Shown: positions 40,598 through 49,244 of the stretch, in pieces
How positions within the stretch are numbered: the first letter of the stretch is position 1
How the letters are laid out: each line of letters opens with the position of its first letter
Source: Pseudomonas coleopterorum
GTDB lineage: Bacteria > Pseudomonadota > Gammaproteobacteria > Pseudomonadales > Pseudomonadaceae
Direction of reading: 5' to 3'
Length of the DNA stretch: 64,000 bases
NCBI RefSeq assembly: GCF_900105555.1
Contig: NZ_FNTZ01000001.1
Location: 3,909,501-3,973,500, forward strand
Program-made: the position numbers and the translations under genes
Notes under the pieces: model-generated
The model's input: the letters and a program-made list of their open reading frames with translations, nothing else
Told to the model about the DNA's origin: nothing
The model's database searches: none

Positions 40598-41491
40598 AGT
40601 ACCCGGCAAGGCTCGGATCAGGCCTTCCATTTCCAGCGCCGCCGGGGTCAGGGTGCGGCCACGACGCTTGAGCAGCCCCAGGTGCCTCTGCACCTGCGGC
40701 TCGATCAACGGCACACTGGCCAGAATGGGATGGGAGGCCGGTGGCATGGCGATCGACGGCACCGCCGCCACCCCCAGCCCGGCTTCGACCAGCCCCAGCA
40801 CCGTCGTCACGTGCCGCGCCTCGCACAGGCTCGGCCTGGCGAACGTCAGGCCGGGCATGGCCCGGTCCAGCACCAGGCGATTGCCGGATGATCGATCCAG
40901 GGTGATGTAGTCATGCTCGTAAGCCTGCGCCCACGTCACCACTTCCAGCTCGGCCAGCGGGTGGTCCTTGCGGCAGGCGATGACATAGCGCTCATCCATC
41001 AAGGTACTGAACTCGATGTCCGGCGCCAGATTGCCGCCGAAGCTGACACCGAAATCCGCCTCGCCCGATGATACCGCCGCACTGACCTCATGGGCCGAAA
41101 CGTCGATCAACCTGACCTTTACCTTGGGATAGCGGCCACGAAAGCTGCGGATCGCATGGGGCATGAAGTAATACGCCGCCGACGGCACGCAGGCAATGAC
41201 CAGCGTGCCGCCGCGCAACGCCCCCGGCTCGCCGATGCTCAATAACGCCAGATCGAGATCATCGAGCAACCGTTCCACCTGCGGCAGAAACGCCCGTCCC
41301 TGGTTGGTCAGAGACACCCGCCGCGTAGTCCGCTCGAACAGCTTCACGCCCAACGCCCCCTCGAGCTTTTCGATGCGCCGACTCAGCGCCGACTGGGTGA
41401 GGCGAATCGCCTCCGCCGCCCGCCGAAAACTGCCCTGCTCGACCACTGCCCGAAAGGCCTGCAGATCATTCAAATCAAAGTTGATGCTCAC
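40583..41491 (-). CDS. LysR family transcriptional regulator
   Basis: This 302-residue regulator has an N-terminal winged HTH (GSFRRAAEAIRLTQSALSRRI, about residues 20-42) and a LysR substrate-binding domain. It is convergent with the ModA-fold gene and overlaps its 3' end by 15 bp. Regulation of the carrier/periplasmic protein pair is plausible by position, but LysR regulators usually sit divergent from their targets, so this is uncertain. Confidence 0.93.
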   Translation of the reverse strand: MSINFDLNDLQAFRAVVEQGSFRRAAEAIRLTQSALSRRIEKLEGALGVKLFERTTRRVSLTNQGRAFLPQVERLLDDLDLALLSIGEPGALRGGTLVIACVPSAAYYFMPHAIRSFRGRYPKVKVRLIDVSAHEVSAAVSSGEADFGVSFGGNLAPDIEFSTLMDERYVIACRKDHPLAELEVVTWAQAYEHDYITLDRSSGNRLVLDRAMPGLTFARPSLCEARHVTTVLGLVEAGLGVAAVPSIAMPPASHPILASVPLIEPQVQRHLGLLKRRGRTLTPAALEMEGLIRALPGTLARH

Positions 41492-41646
41492 GGTGATGTC
41501 ATCGCTTCAGGCCGGTACGTGCGCCGATGGTAGGTTGGCGAGGTGGCAGCAGCCAGCATTTGTTGCTGGCTGCCTGTGCGGCTTGATGTCTGCCAACGCG
41601 TACCCAAGGCCCGGAGACGAAGCTCGCAGTCTGGATGGGAAAAACC

Positions 41647-42573
41647 TCAGCCAATGACGAACCTGTCTCGATGTTGTGCAATGAACTGATCGAGTGTGGT
41701 CAGGGGCACGCCCCAGCTACGTACGGCCTCGAGGTCTACCCTATAGCCCTCGACGTTGTTCCATGATTCAGCTTGGAAGTACAGTTCGCCATAGGGTCTG
41801 GAGAGTGCCTCTTCTTTCGATAAAGTGACTGCCGAAACCGGCCTTCCCGTAGCCTGAGCTATCTTTGCAGCCACTTCGGGCAACGTGACAGACTCCGCAG
41901 CGAGATCGATCTCGTGACCATGGAAACGCTCAGGCTCGTCAAAGGCGGCAGCTGCGAACGCCCCGATGTCCTCTACTGCAATCCAATCGATGGAGGTGTC
42001 TGCTGCTATTGCAGTTTCAAATCGACCACGTTCGCGAAGTGAAGGGAATTGCAGATCCGCCTGCGGCGGTACGATGTCCTCCATGATCATGGCCGGTTTC
42101 AGAATCACCCAATGACGGAAGCCCTGCGCTTTTACCTTCTCGTTGACTGCTGCTTTGTTCTGCCAATATGACGGTTCCCAACGTCCCTCTTTCCAGTCGA
42201 CGAATTGCTCGTGGTCGCCAGCACGAGCGACCGAGGAGTGGACGATTACACGTACATTGGCCCTATGAGCAGCCTGGACCAGAGCTTCACCGGCCAAGAC
42301 CTCTGTATGTGGGTCGCTGGGCTGTGATCCCATTTGCACCGAAAAAACACCGTCCACCCCAGTCAATGCTGCATCAAGACTGGCCGTATCGGTAAATTCG
42401 CCTTTCACGACCTCGACGCCTTGGACTGCGAGTGCTTGTGCTGCATCGGAAGAAGGATCGCGCACAAAGGCACGTACCGAGCGACCTGCTCTGAGCAACG
42501 CACGGATAACCGAACCGCCCTGCTTACCCGTAGCACCCATCACCAGAACGGGAGAGTCAATCGAAGTGGACAT
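41647..42573 (-). CDS. NmrA family NAD(P)-binding protein
   Basis: This 308-residue atypical SDR has the NAD(P) motif GATGKQGGSV near the start (after VLVMGATG), as in NmrA/HSCARG-like redox sensors or isoflavone-reductase-like proteins. The catalytic SDR triad is not clearly present. The ATG at 42573 gives MSTSIDSPV. It is divergent from a TetR gene with 128 bp between, a common pairing in which the repressor controls the NmrA gene. The substrate or signal is unknown. Confidence 0.88.
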   Translation of the reverse strand: MSTSIDSPVLVMGATGKQGGSVIRALLRAGRSVRAFVRDPSSDAAQALAVQGVEVVKGEFTDTASLDAALTGVDGVFSVQMGSQPSDPHTEVLAGEALVQAAHRANVRVIVHSSVARAGDHEQFVDWKEGRWEPSYWQNKAAVNEKVKAQGFRHWVILKPAMIMEDIVPPQADLQFPSLRERGRFETAIAADTSIDWIAVEDIGAFAAAAFDEPERFHGHEIDLAAESVTLPEVAAKIAQATGRPVSAVTLSKEEALSRPYGELYFQAESWNNVEGYRVDLEAVRSWGVPLTTLDQFIAQHRDRFVIG

Positions 42574-42650
42574 AAGCAACCTCTCGAAGAAATATCCGCG
42601 CTGAGCGCAGGAAAAGTCCACGAATGGTACGGTCAGGATATACGAAACGC

Positions 42651-42673
42651 AACAGTTTCGGAAATATACTGTT
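42651..42673. promoter_or_regulatory. TetR operator candidate in NmrA-TetR gap
   Basis: AACAGT and ACTGTT form facing arms 11 bases apart, nested with CGGAA/TTCCG arms (42659-42675). They lie in the divergent gap just before a TATAAT box for the TetR gene. Confidence 0.5.
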
Positions 42674-42688
42674 CCGTATCACCTCCCC

Positions 42689-42694
42689 TATAAT
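42689..42694 (+). promoter_or_regulatory. -10 box before the TetR gene
   Basis: A perfect TATAAT lies only 8 bases before the ATG at 42702. With a start point about 7 bases further, the message would be almost leaderless unless translation begins later. Confidence 0.5.
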
Positions 42695-42701
42695 GCTTTC
42701 C

Positions 42702-43334
42702 ATGACCGACCAAGCTATCCACCATAAACACCGCCTGCCACCGGCAGAACGGGGGCGTGCTCAAGACAAAAGCCGTGACGGACTTATCATCGATGCCGCC
42801 CTAGAGCTGCTGGGTGAAAAGGGTTATCACGCCCTGACCATGACAGATGTGGCGGCACGTGCCGGGGTATCGAAGGCAACCCTGTACCGGCGATGGACGG
42901 CCAAAGCAGACCTTGTGACCGATGCCGTGGCCACATTGGATCTCCTGCAGCCACCCCAGTATCCACGCACATCACTGCGAGATGATCTTCTCGCACTGGT
43001 GGAACAGGTCGGGAGCTGTGAGGACCGTCCCGAACTGGTCACCGCGACGATGGAGATGGCCCGCTTGCACCCTGATCTGTATCTGTCGCTGGTCAAGCGG
43101 TTCAGCACGTTCATACGAATGGAGTTGGGCAAGCTTGCCAGCGAAGCTGGCCATGGGAGTGGTCTCGTTTTATCCGAAGCCAAGCTCGAATTCGTGAGCG
43201 ATACGGTAGTCGCGCTTCTGGCGCATTACGGTGGCCCTCATGGAGCGCCCATTTCACGCGAGCGGATCGTCGGTCTTGTAGATCATGTGCTGATGGTGCT
43301 GATGACGGCGACCCGTGCGAAAAAATCGACCTGA
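42702..43334 (+). CDS. TetR family transcriptional regulator
   Basis: This 210-residue regulator has an N-terminal HTH (YHALTMTDVAARAGVSKATLYRRW, about residues 35-60) and a TetR_C-type effector domain. The start is taken at the ATG after the TATAAT box (42702); ATG 42693 would overlap that box. It is divergent from the NmrA gene, and the palindrome between them probably serves both. The ligand is unknown. Confidence 0.88.
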   Translation: MTDQAIHHKHRLPPAERGRAQDKSRDGLIIDAALELLGEKGYHALTMTDVAARAGVSKATLYRRWTAKADLVTDAVATLDLLQPPQYPRTSLRDDLLALVEQVGSCEDRPELVTATMEMARLHPDLYLSLVKRFSTFIRMELGKLASEAGHGSGLVLSEAKLEFVSDTVVALLAHYGGPHGAPISRERIVGLVDHVLMVLMTATRAKKST

Positions 43335-43442
43335 GCCTGCTCCCTGCTCCGCAAGTGCGCTCAGCCCACTGGAACGCACGGTTGACCCGGTCAGGTTGGC
43401 AGCGGTGACGACGTCAGGTTGTCGTTGGCCGATGATGTCGTC

Positions 43443-45950
43443 CTAAGAGCGTGGTTTTACTCTGGCCGTCGCCTCCGCCACCAACGGATCCTCCGGCCAA
43501 TAATGCTTGGGGTACCGCCCCTTCAAATCCTTCTTCACCTCTTCGTAGGTATTGGCCCAGAAACTCGCCAGATCCTGCGTCACCTGCACCGGTCGCCGCG
43601 CTGGCGACAGCAGGTGCAACTTCACCGCTTGCCGTCCACCGGCGATGCGCGGGGTCTCGGCCAGGCCGAACAGCTCCTGCAAACGCACCGCCAGAATCGG
43701 CGGGTGCTCGCTATAGTCCAGGCGTACCGATGAGCCTGACGGCACAGCGATGTGGGTCGGCGCCAGCTCATCGAGTTTCTGTGGCAGCGGCCATGGCAGG
43801 CTGTTGCGCAGAATGGAGGACAGGTCAAGCTGGCCGAAATGGCTCAGGCGCGTGACCCTGCCCAGGTAGGGCTGCAGCCAGTGCTCCAGCTGTTTCGACA
43901 GTGCGGTGTCGCTGACGTCCGGCCAAGGGTTCTGGGCGTCCACTTCTCGCAACAGCATGACCCGCGCCTGCCACTGGCGCAGCTCCGGGGTCCAGGGCAA
44001 CAGTTCCAGGCCCTTGCGGCGCACCAGCCCGAGCAGGGCCGTGGCGCGAGCGTCGGCGTCCAGGCCTGGCAAGGATTCTCGGCTCAGGATCAGCTCGCCC
44101 ACTTTGCGCTGACGCTCGGCACGCAATGCTCCCTCACGCTCATCCCAATCCAGCTCATCCACCAGGCGGACCTGATCCTGCAGAACGCTCTCGAACAGTT
44201 GCGGATCAAGATCCGCCGCCAGATAGATTCGTTCCTCGCGCTGGCCCTGGCGACTGCCCAGATCGGCGATGACCAGCCAGGCCTGCTTCATGAGTGCATC
44301 GACGTCGGCGAACATCGCCGCGCGGCCGTTGCTCAACCGGTATTCGGCCCCGCCGGGGCGACGCTGCCGGGCGATACGATCCGGGTAGGCAAGCGCCAGC
44401 AGACACCCTACCCACTTCGGGTCATCCGCATCGGCGACAGCATTCAGCGAGGGTCCTTGCAGATAGGAACGGTACTGCTTCGCCAACTGCTTGGCCCGTT
44501 GCGCATCGCGGTGCACACGAGGCCCTGCCAGCATCGCCATTCGGCTGTGCACATCGGCACCGCCTCCACGCTGAATGTCGCGCTCCCCCAATAGCGCCGC
44601 CAGGTCACAAGCGTGCTGAGACAGACCAAGCTCGTGCCCACGGATCAGAAGATGGGCGATACGCGGATGGGCAGGCAACTGCGCCATGGCCTGGCCATGG
44701 GCCGTTAGAAGGCCGTTGGCATCCAGAGCACCCAGCCGACAGAGCAAGTCGCTGGCCTGGGAAAACGCTGCCGTCGGTGGCGCATCCAGCCAGTGCAACT
44801 GATCGGGCGTCACCCCCCAGCGCGCCAGATGCAACGCCAACGCGACGAGGTCGGCTTGCTGGATTTCCGGGGTGCTGAAGCTGGCGAGCTGTTCATGCTG
44901 GGCTTCTGACCACAAGCGGTAACAGACACCAGGCTCCAGCCGCCCTGCCCGGCCTGCGCGTTGAGTGGCGCTGGCTTTGGAAATGCGCTGCGTGGCGAGG
45001 CGGGTCATCGAGCTGCGCGGATCGAAACGGGGCACGCGCTCCAGGCCGGAATCGATGACGATCCGCACCCCTTCGATGGTGATGCTGGTTTCGGCCAGGT
45101 TCGTGGCCAGTACGACTTTGCGTTTGCCGGACGGCGCAGGCTCGATGGCGGTGCGCTGTTCGCTCAGGGACAGCTCGCCATACAGCGGACAGAGCAGGAT
45201 ACGTGACGCGTGATCAGGTGGTTGCCTGCAGAGCCAGTCTTCCAGGTCGCGGTGGACACGTCGAATCTCGGCCTGGCCTGGGAGGAACACCAGTACGCTG
45301 CCTTCCTGTTCCTCGATCACCTCGATGCAGGTCGAGACGACGCGAGGCTCTATATACTCCCCGGGCTGCGTGGACTTTCCCCAGACCACGTCCACCGGGT
45401 ACATCCGGCCTTCGCTGCTGACGATCGGCGCATCGTCGAGCAAGGCCGATATCCGCTCGCCGTCCAGCGTGGCGGACATCACCAGCACCTTCAGTGGCGA
45501 GTCGTCCCGGAACAGCTCGCGGCCATTCAGGGCGAGTGCCAGCGCCAGGTCTGCGTCCAGATTGCGCAGGTGAAATTCGTCGAAGATGATCAGGCCCACG
45601 CCATCCAACGAAGGATCGTCCTGCAGCCTGCGTGCAAGAATCCCTTCGGTCACCACCTCGATTCGAGTCCTGGGACCAACGCGGCTCTCGAGACGGATTC
45701 GATAACCGACCGTTTCGCCCACCGCTTCGCCCAGTTCCTTTGCCATCCGTTCTGCTGCTGCGCGAGCGGCCAGTCGACGGGGTTCGAGCATGACGATGGT
45801 CTGCCCGGCCAGCCACGGCTGATCCAGGAGCGCGAGCGGAACACGTGTGGTTTTACCGGCGCCGGGCGGCGCTTGCAGCACGGCCTCATTGCGATCGTGA
45901 AGGGCTTCGAGGAGCGCCGGCAAGGCGGCGTCAATCGGCAACGAGGTCAT
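43443..45950 (-). CDS. hrpB: ATP-dependent helicase HrpB
   Basis: This 835-residue DExH-box helicase has Walker A GAGKTT at 30-35, DEFH at 124-127 (the HrpB variant of DEAH), a SAT motif (VMSATLDG) and QRAGRAGR as motif VI, followed by HA2 and HrpB C-terminal domains. The cellular role is not well defined; the family is linked to RNA processing. The ATG at 45950 follows GGAGAG; the longer frame to 46019 has no ribosome site. The size fits full-length HrpB. Confidence 0.96.
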   Translation of the reverse strand: MTSLPIDAALPALLEALHDRNEAVLQAPPGAGKTTRVPLALLDQPWLAGQTIVMLEPRRLAARAAAERMAKELGEAVGETVGYRIRLESRVGPRTRIEVVTEGILARRLQDDPSLDGVGLIIFDEFHLRNLDADLALALALNGRELFRDDSPLKVLVMSATLDGERISALLDDAPIVSSEGRMYPVDVVWGKSTQPGEYIEPRVVSTCIEVIEEQEGSVLVFLPGQAEIRRVHRDLEDWLCRQPPDHASRILLCPLYGELSLSEQRTAIEPAPSGKRKVVLATNLAETSITIEGVRIVIDSGLERVPRFDPRSSMTRLATQRISKASATQRAGRAGRLEPGVCYRLWSEAQHEQLASFSTPEIQQADLVALALHLARWGVTPDQLHWLDAPPTAAFSQASDLLCRLGALDANGLLTAHGQAMAQLPAHPRIAHLLIRGHELGLSQHACDLAALLGERDIQRGGGADVHSRMAMLAGPRVHRDAQRAKQLAKQYRSYLQGPSLNAVADADDPKWVGCLLALAYPDRIARQRRPGGAEYRLSNGRAAMFADVDALMKQAWLVIADLGSRQGQREERIYLAADLDPQLFESVLQDQVRLVDELDWDEREGALRAERQRKVGELILSRESLPGLDADARATALLGLVRRKGLELLPWTPELRQWQARVMLLREVDAQNPWPDVSDTALSKQLEHWLQPYLGRVTRLSHFGQLDLSSILRNSLPWPLPQKLDELAPTHIAVPSGSSVRLDYSEHPPILAVRLQELFGLAETPRIAGGRQAVKLHLLSPARRPVQVTQDLASFWANTYEEVKKDLKGRYPKHYWPEDPLVAEATARVKPRS

Positions 45951-46028
45951 GGTCTCTCCGGCAGTGGTGCCGCAATTATACAAGCTACGGCAGGCCGACG
46001 GGCGTACTCGGATCCCCATGCGCAGCCG

Positions 46029-46466
46029 TCATGTCCACCCCAGCGCCACGGCGGCCAGCACCAGATAACGCATACCTTTGGCCAGGGTGACGATCAGCAG
46101 AAAGCGCCAGAAGGGCTCGCGCATGACGCCGGCAACGACGGTCAGCGGATCGCCAATGATCGGCACCCAGCTCAGCAACAACGACCAGTGCCCGTAGCGC
46201 AGATAGGACTGCTGGGCCTTTGCGAGCTTTGCCTCGCTCACTGGAAACCAGCGCTTGTGGCGGAACCTCTCAACGCAGCGGCCCAGCACCCAGTTCAGTA
46301 CAGAACCCAGTACGTTGCCGACTATGGCGACGGTCAACAGGGTCGAAATGACGTAGCGATCGGACAACAACATGCCAACCAGTACCGCCTCGGACTGCAT
46401 CGGCAGCAACGTGGCCGCACCGAACGCTGCCAAGAAAAGACCCAGGTAACTGGTGAGTTCAAACAT
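46029..46466 (-). CDS. YqaA family membrane protein (VTT/DedA-like)
   Basis: This 145-residue inner-membrane protein has four hydrophobic stretches. LLPMQSEAVLVGML and SWVPIIGDPLTVVAGVMR are typical of YqaA, a small member of the VTT (SNARE-associated/DedA) group. The function is unknown, perhaps lipid-related. It is 78 bp upstream of hrpB on the same strand. Confidence 0.9.
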   Translation of the reverse strand: MFELTSYLGLFLAAFGAATLLPMQSEAVLVGMLLSDRYVISTLLTVAIVGNVLGSVLNWVLGRCVERFRHKRWFPVSEAKLAKAQQSYLRYGHWSLLLSWVPIIGDPLTVVAGVMREPFWRFLLIVTLAKGMRYLVLAAVALGWT

Positions 46467-46579
46467 CGAGGACTTGCCTTACAGGTTCGGGCCGATCCAG
46501 CCATGGAGACCGGTCGCCCTGCTCAGGGATTCCTGCGTCATGTTGCTGCTCTTGTGCTCGAATCGACCAATGTCTGCTT

Positions 46580-47209
46580 TTACACAAGACCTTCTTCCCG
46601 CAACGCTTTCTGAACTGCTGGACGAACCTTGACCCGGTCATACCAGGCACGGAGGTTATGCAAATCGTCGAAGTGAATGTCGACTTTGTAATAGCTGGTC
46701 AACCACGCGGCCTGCCCCCAGCCTGTCAACGCGAACAAGTAGGCGTCAGCCACGGTGAAGTGATCACCCATGAGGTAGGGCTTGCTGGTCAACTGCTCGT
46801 CGATCCAGGCGAAGCGCTTCTCCAACTTTGGCTTCGCACTGTCTACGTATCGACCGGCCAGTGTCGAGTACAACAGCGGAATGTAGCCTTTGTGGATCTC
46901 GGTGGAAAGGAAGTTCAGCCACTCCTGAAGCTGGTATCGATCAAGGGTGCCATGGCCGGGAACGAGTCCGAGCTCCGGCTTCAGGTCACCCAGATATTGC
47001 ACGATGGCTGGACCTTCGCGCAGAAGGGTTCCGTCGTCCAGTTCGAGTGCAGGCACGTAGCCAAGGCGATTGATTTTCAAATAATCGTCGCCTGATTCGG
47101 TCAGGTGCTTCTTGTGATCGACCTTGATCCGTGCAACATCAAGACCTAGCTCATTGAGCACGATATGGGGAGACAGGGAACAAGACGCGGGGATGCAATA
47201 CAGCTTCAT
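46580..47209 (-). CDS. Glutathione S-transferase, beta-class
   Basis: This 209-residue GST has an N-terminal thioredoxin-like domain with Cys10 (MKLYCIPASCSLSPHIVLNE), as in bacterial beta-class enzymes, the cis-Pro region VPALELDDG and ILREGPAIVQYL-like segment, and an all-helical C-terminal domain. It conjugates or uses glutathione on an unknown electrophile. It is divergent from an HxlR regulator gene with 141 bp between, so electrophile-responsive control is likely. Confidence 0.93.
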   Translation of the reverse strand: MKLYCIPASCSLSPHIVLNELGLDVARIKVDHKKHLTESGDDYLKINRLGYVPALELDDGTLLREGPAIVQYLGDLKPELGLVPGHGTLDRYQLQEWLNFLSTEIHKGYIPLLYSTLAGRYVDSAKPKLEKRFAWIDEQLTSKPYLMGDHFTVADAYLFALTGWGQAAWLTSYYKVDIHFDDLHNLRAWYDRVKVRPAVQKALREEGLV

Positions 47210-47315
47210 GTGCAGACTCCAGAGCGTGAGTGAGCGCTGTCGATTTCCACCTGCAGACAGCACCAGCTCATTCTAGGAGCGCGGTATAAAATAGGAAGAA
47301 CGCACTATTTTGTAG

Positions 47316-47340
47316 TATAGGTACAAAAAATATACCTCTA
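47316..47340. promoter_or_regulatory. HxlR operator candidate in GST-HxlR gap
   Basis: TATAGGTA and TACCTCTA are facing 8-bp arms with one mismatch, 9 bases apart, in an AT-rich stretch just before the HxlR start. HxlR regulators often bind such GTA/TAC-containing palindromes. Confidence 0.5.
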
Positions 47341-47350
47341 TTGTCCGAGG

Positions 47351-47719
47351 ATGCAGACCATGAAAGACAACCTGTCAGGCTGCTCTGTCGAAGAAGCGAT
47401 GCGCCTGCTCGGTGGGCGCTGGCGACTGCTCATTGCGTCCTACCTGCTCGATGGACCGAAGCGCTTCAGTGCGCTCAGGCGAGACATCCCCGCTATCTCG
47501 CAACGAATGCTGACCTTGGATTTACGTGCGCTTGAGGAAGCTGGACTTGTGAAACGCACTGTATTTCCCACCGTGCCTGTCACGGTTGAATATGAACTCA
47601 CCGTTGAGGGACGGCGCTTGGAGCCTGTAGTCGAGGTCATGAAACACTTTGGGCTATGGGTCAAAGGGCGCGAGTCTGTTGGCAGTAAGATTCCCATTGA
47701 TGCGGCCATGGCGGATTGA
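47351..47719 (+). CDS. HxlR family transcriptional regulator
   Basis: This 122-residue winged-helix protein has the HxlR signature LGGRWRLLIASYLLDGPKRF, SQRMLTLDLRALEEAGLV and VEYELT. Members act as redox- or aldehyde-sensing repressors or activators; a Cys at position 11 (SGCSV) could be a sensor. It is divergent from the GST gene and shares a promoter region containing a palindrome. A second ATG at 47360 is also possible. Confidence 0.92.
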   Translation: MQTMKDNLSGCSVEEAMRLLGGRWRLLIASYLLDGPKRFSALRRDIPAISQRMLTLDLRALEEAGLVKRTVFPTVPVTVEYELTVEGRRLEPVVEVMKHFGLWVKGRESVGSKIPIDAAMAD

Positions 47720-47939
47720 TTCTGTTCGCGCATGCTCTTGCATGATGGGCGATGGTTTTCGGTTGAGCCGTTTTCAGCGCCGACCGAACATTCAAGGGCT
47801 CGACTACCATCATCTCGGCACGACGAGCCTTCTATCGAGCGCTAGCACGACCTTGTGTTGCAGTCTCTGAGAGGTACGCTCCATCTACTCCGCTCGACCA
47901 TTTGCTTGTATCGTTGCAGCTTATTTTGCGGAGATTGTC

Positions 47940-48359
47940 ATGCGTATTCATCAACGTTTGCTCTGCGGCGCCGTTGCCGCTGCCCTGATGACCCAGTTGA
48001 CCGCTTGCGGCACCTTGTTCTGGCCCGATCGGCGCGGGCAGATCGAGGGCCGTATCGACCCGGTCGTGGCGGCGCTGGATGCCATCGGTATCCTGTTCTA
48101 TGTGATTCCCGGGTTGATCGCCTTCGGTGTGGACTTCGCCACGGGCGCGATCTACCTCAACGACGGCAAGACCGCGCATATTTCGCCGGAGAAACTGCAG
48201 CCAGCGGTCGGTCGCGATGGCAAGGTGGACAACCTCAAACTGCAGGCCATTCTTGAAACCGAACTGGGCCGCAGCCTGCCGCTGGACGATCCACGCCTGA
48301 TCCAGCACAAGGGCAGTGTCGAACAGCTGGCCATGTATGGTCTGAAACCCGCCGCTTAA
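47940..48359 (+). CDS. Uncharacterised lipoprotein
   Basis: This 139-residue protein has a lipoprotein signal peptide with lipobox LTAC (Cys23). A hydrophobic stretch (ALDAIGILFYVIPGLIAFGVDF) and a YLNDGK segment follow, resembling small YceK/YidQ-like lipoproteins. I do not recognise a function. A residue Gly follows the lipidated Cys, so outer-membrane sorting is likely. It is 8 bp before the cation exporter gene and may share its message. Confidence 0.8.
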   Translation: MRIHQRLLCGAVAAALMTQLTACGTLFWPDRRGQIEGRIDPVVAALDAIGILFYVIPGLIAFGVDFATGAIYLNDGKTAHISPEKLQPAVGRDGKVDNLKLQAILETELGRSLPLDDPRLIQHKGSVEQLAMYGLKPAA

Positions 48360-48367
48360 GGATTGCG

Positions 48368-49237
48368 ATGCCAACCAGCAAGGAACATGCGCGCCTGCTT
48401 CGCCTCGCGACACGGGCGTCATTGGCGGTGGCCAGTATTCTCATCGTGGCCAAGGCCGTGGCCTGGTGGCTCAGTGGTTCGGTGAGCCTGCTCGCGGGGC
48501 TGACCGATTCGGTGCTCGATGGTGCGGCGTCGTTTCTCAACCTGTTGGCGGTGCACTATGCGCTGCGCCCGGCCGATGATGATCACCGCTATGGGCACGG
48601 CAAGGCTGAAGCCTTGGCGGGGATGGCCCAGGCGTTGTTCATCGGGTCCAGCGCCGTGCTGATCGGTTATCAGGCGTGGAAGCAGTTGCAGGATCCCCAG
48701 CCGCTGGGCGCTGCGGGGGTGGGCATCGCGGTGATGATCCTTTCCCTGGTCCTGACCGTGGCGCTGTTGGCCCTGCAATACAAGGTCATCCGCGAAACCG
48801 GTTCGACGGCCGTGCGCGCGGACTCGCTGCATTATCGTTCGGACCTGCTGCTTAACAGCAGCATCCTGGTGGCGCTGGTGCTGGCCAGCTATGGCTGGCC
48901 GCAGCTGGATGCCTTCTTTGGCCTGGGCATTGCGCTATACATCCTGTGGAGCGCGGTGCACATCGCCCGCGAAAGCACGGCGATCCTGATGGACCAGGAA
49001 CTGCCGCTGGATGTCAGCGAACAGATGCTGGCGCTGGCGTGCAATGTGCCGGGGGTGCTGGGCGCTCACGACCTGCGCACGCGCATGTCGGGCAACCATT
49101 GGTTCGTGCAGGTGCATCTGGAATTGCCCGGGCAGTTGTCGCTGGCCGACGCCCACGGCATCTGCGAGGACGTGGAAGCGGCCATCGAAAGCCAGTACCC
49201 ACGCGCCGAAGTTCTGGTTCACGCTGATCCCGTTTGA
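48368..49237 (+). CDS. fieF: Cation diffusion facilitator (FieF-like Fe2+/Zn2+ exporter)
   Basis: This 289-residue inner-membrane protein has six helices and a cytosolic C-terminal domain. The transport site is clear: Asp47 and Asp51 in helix 2 (LTDSVLD) and His155 and Asp159 in helix 5 (LHYRSD), matching the D-D-H-D set of E. coli FieF. It exports Fe2+ or Zn2+ in exchange for protons. It ends at the edge of the 122-bp repeat array. Confidence 0.95.
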   Translation: MPTSKEHARLLRLATRASLAVASILIVAKAVAWWLSGSVSLLAGLTDSVLDGAASFLNLLAVHYALRPADDDHRYGHGKAEALAGMAQALFIGSSAVLIGYQAWKQLQDPQPLGAAGVGIAVMILSLVLTVALLALQYKVIRETGSTAVRADSLHYRSDLLLNSSILVALVLASYGWPQLDAFFGLGIALYILWSAVHIARESTAILMDQELPLDVSEQMLALACNVPGVLGAHDLRTRMSGNHWFVQVHLELPGQLSLADAHGICEDVEAAIESQYPRAEVLVHADPV

Positions 49238-49244
49238 TAGAAAT

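Noticed and set aside
40583..41491. ModE or molybdate regulation of the ModA-like gene
   Set aside because: The regulator is a LysR protein, and no modB or modC gene is in the neighbourhood.
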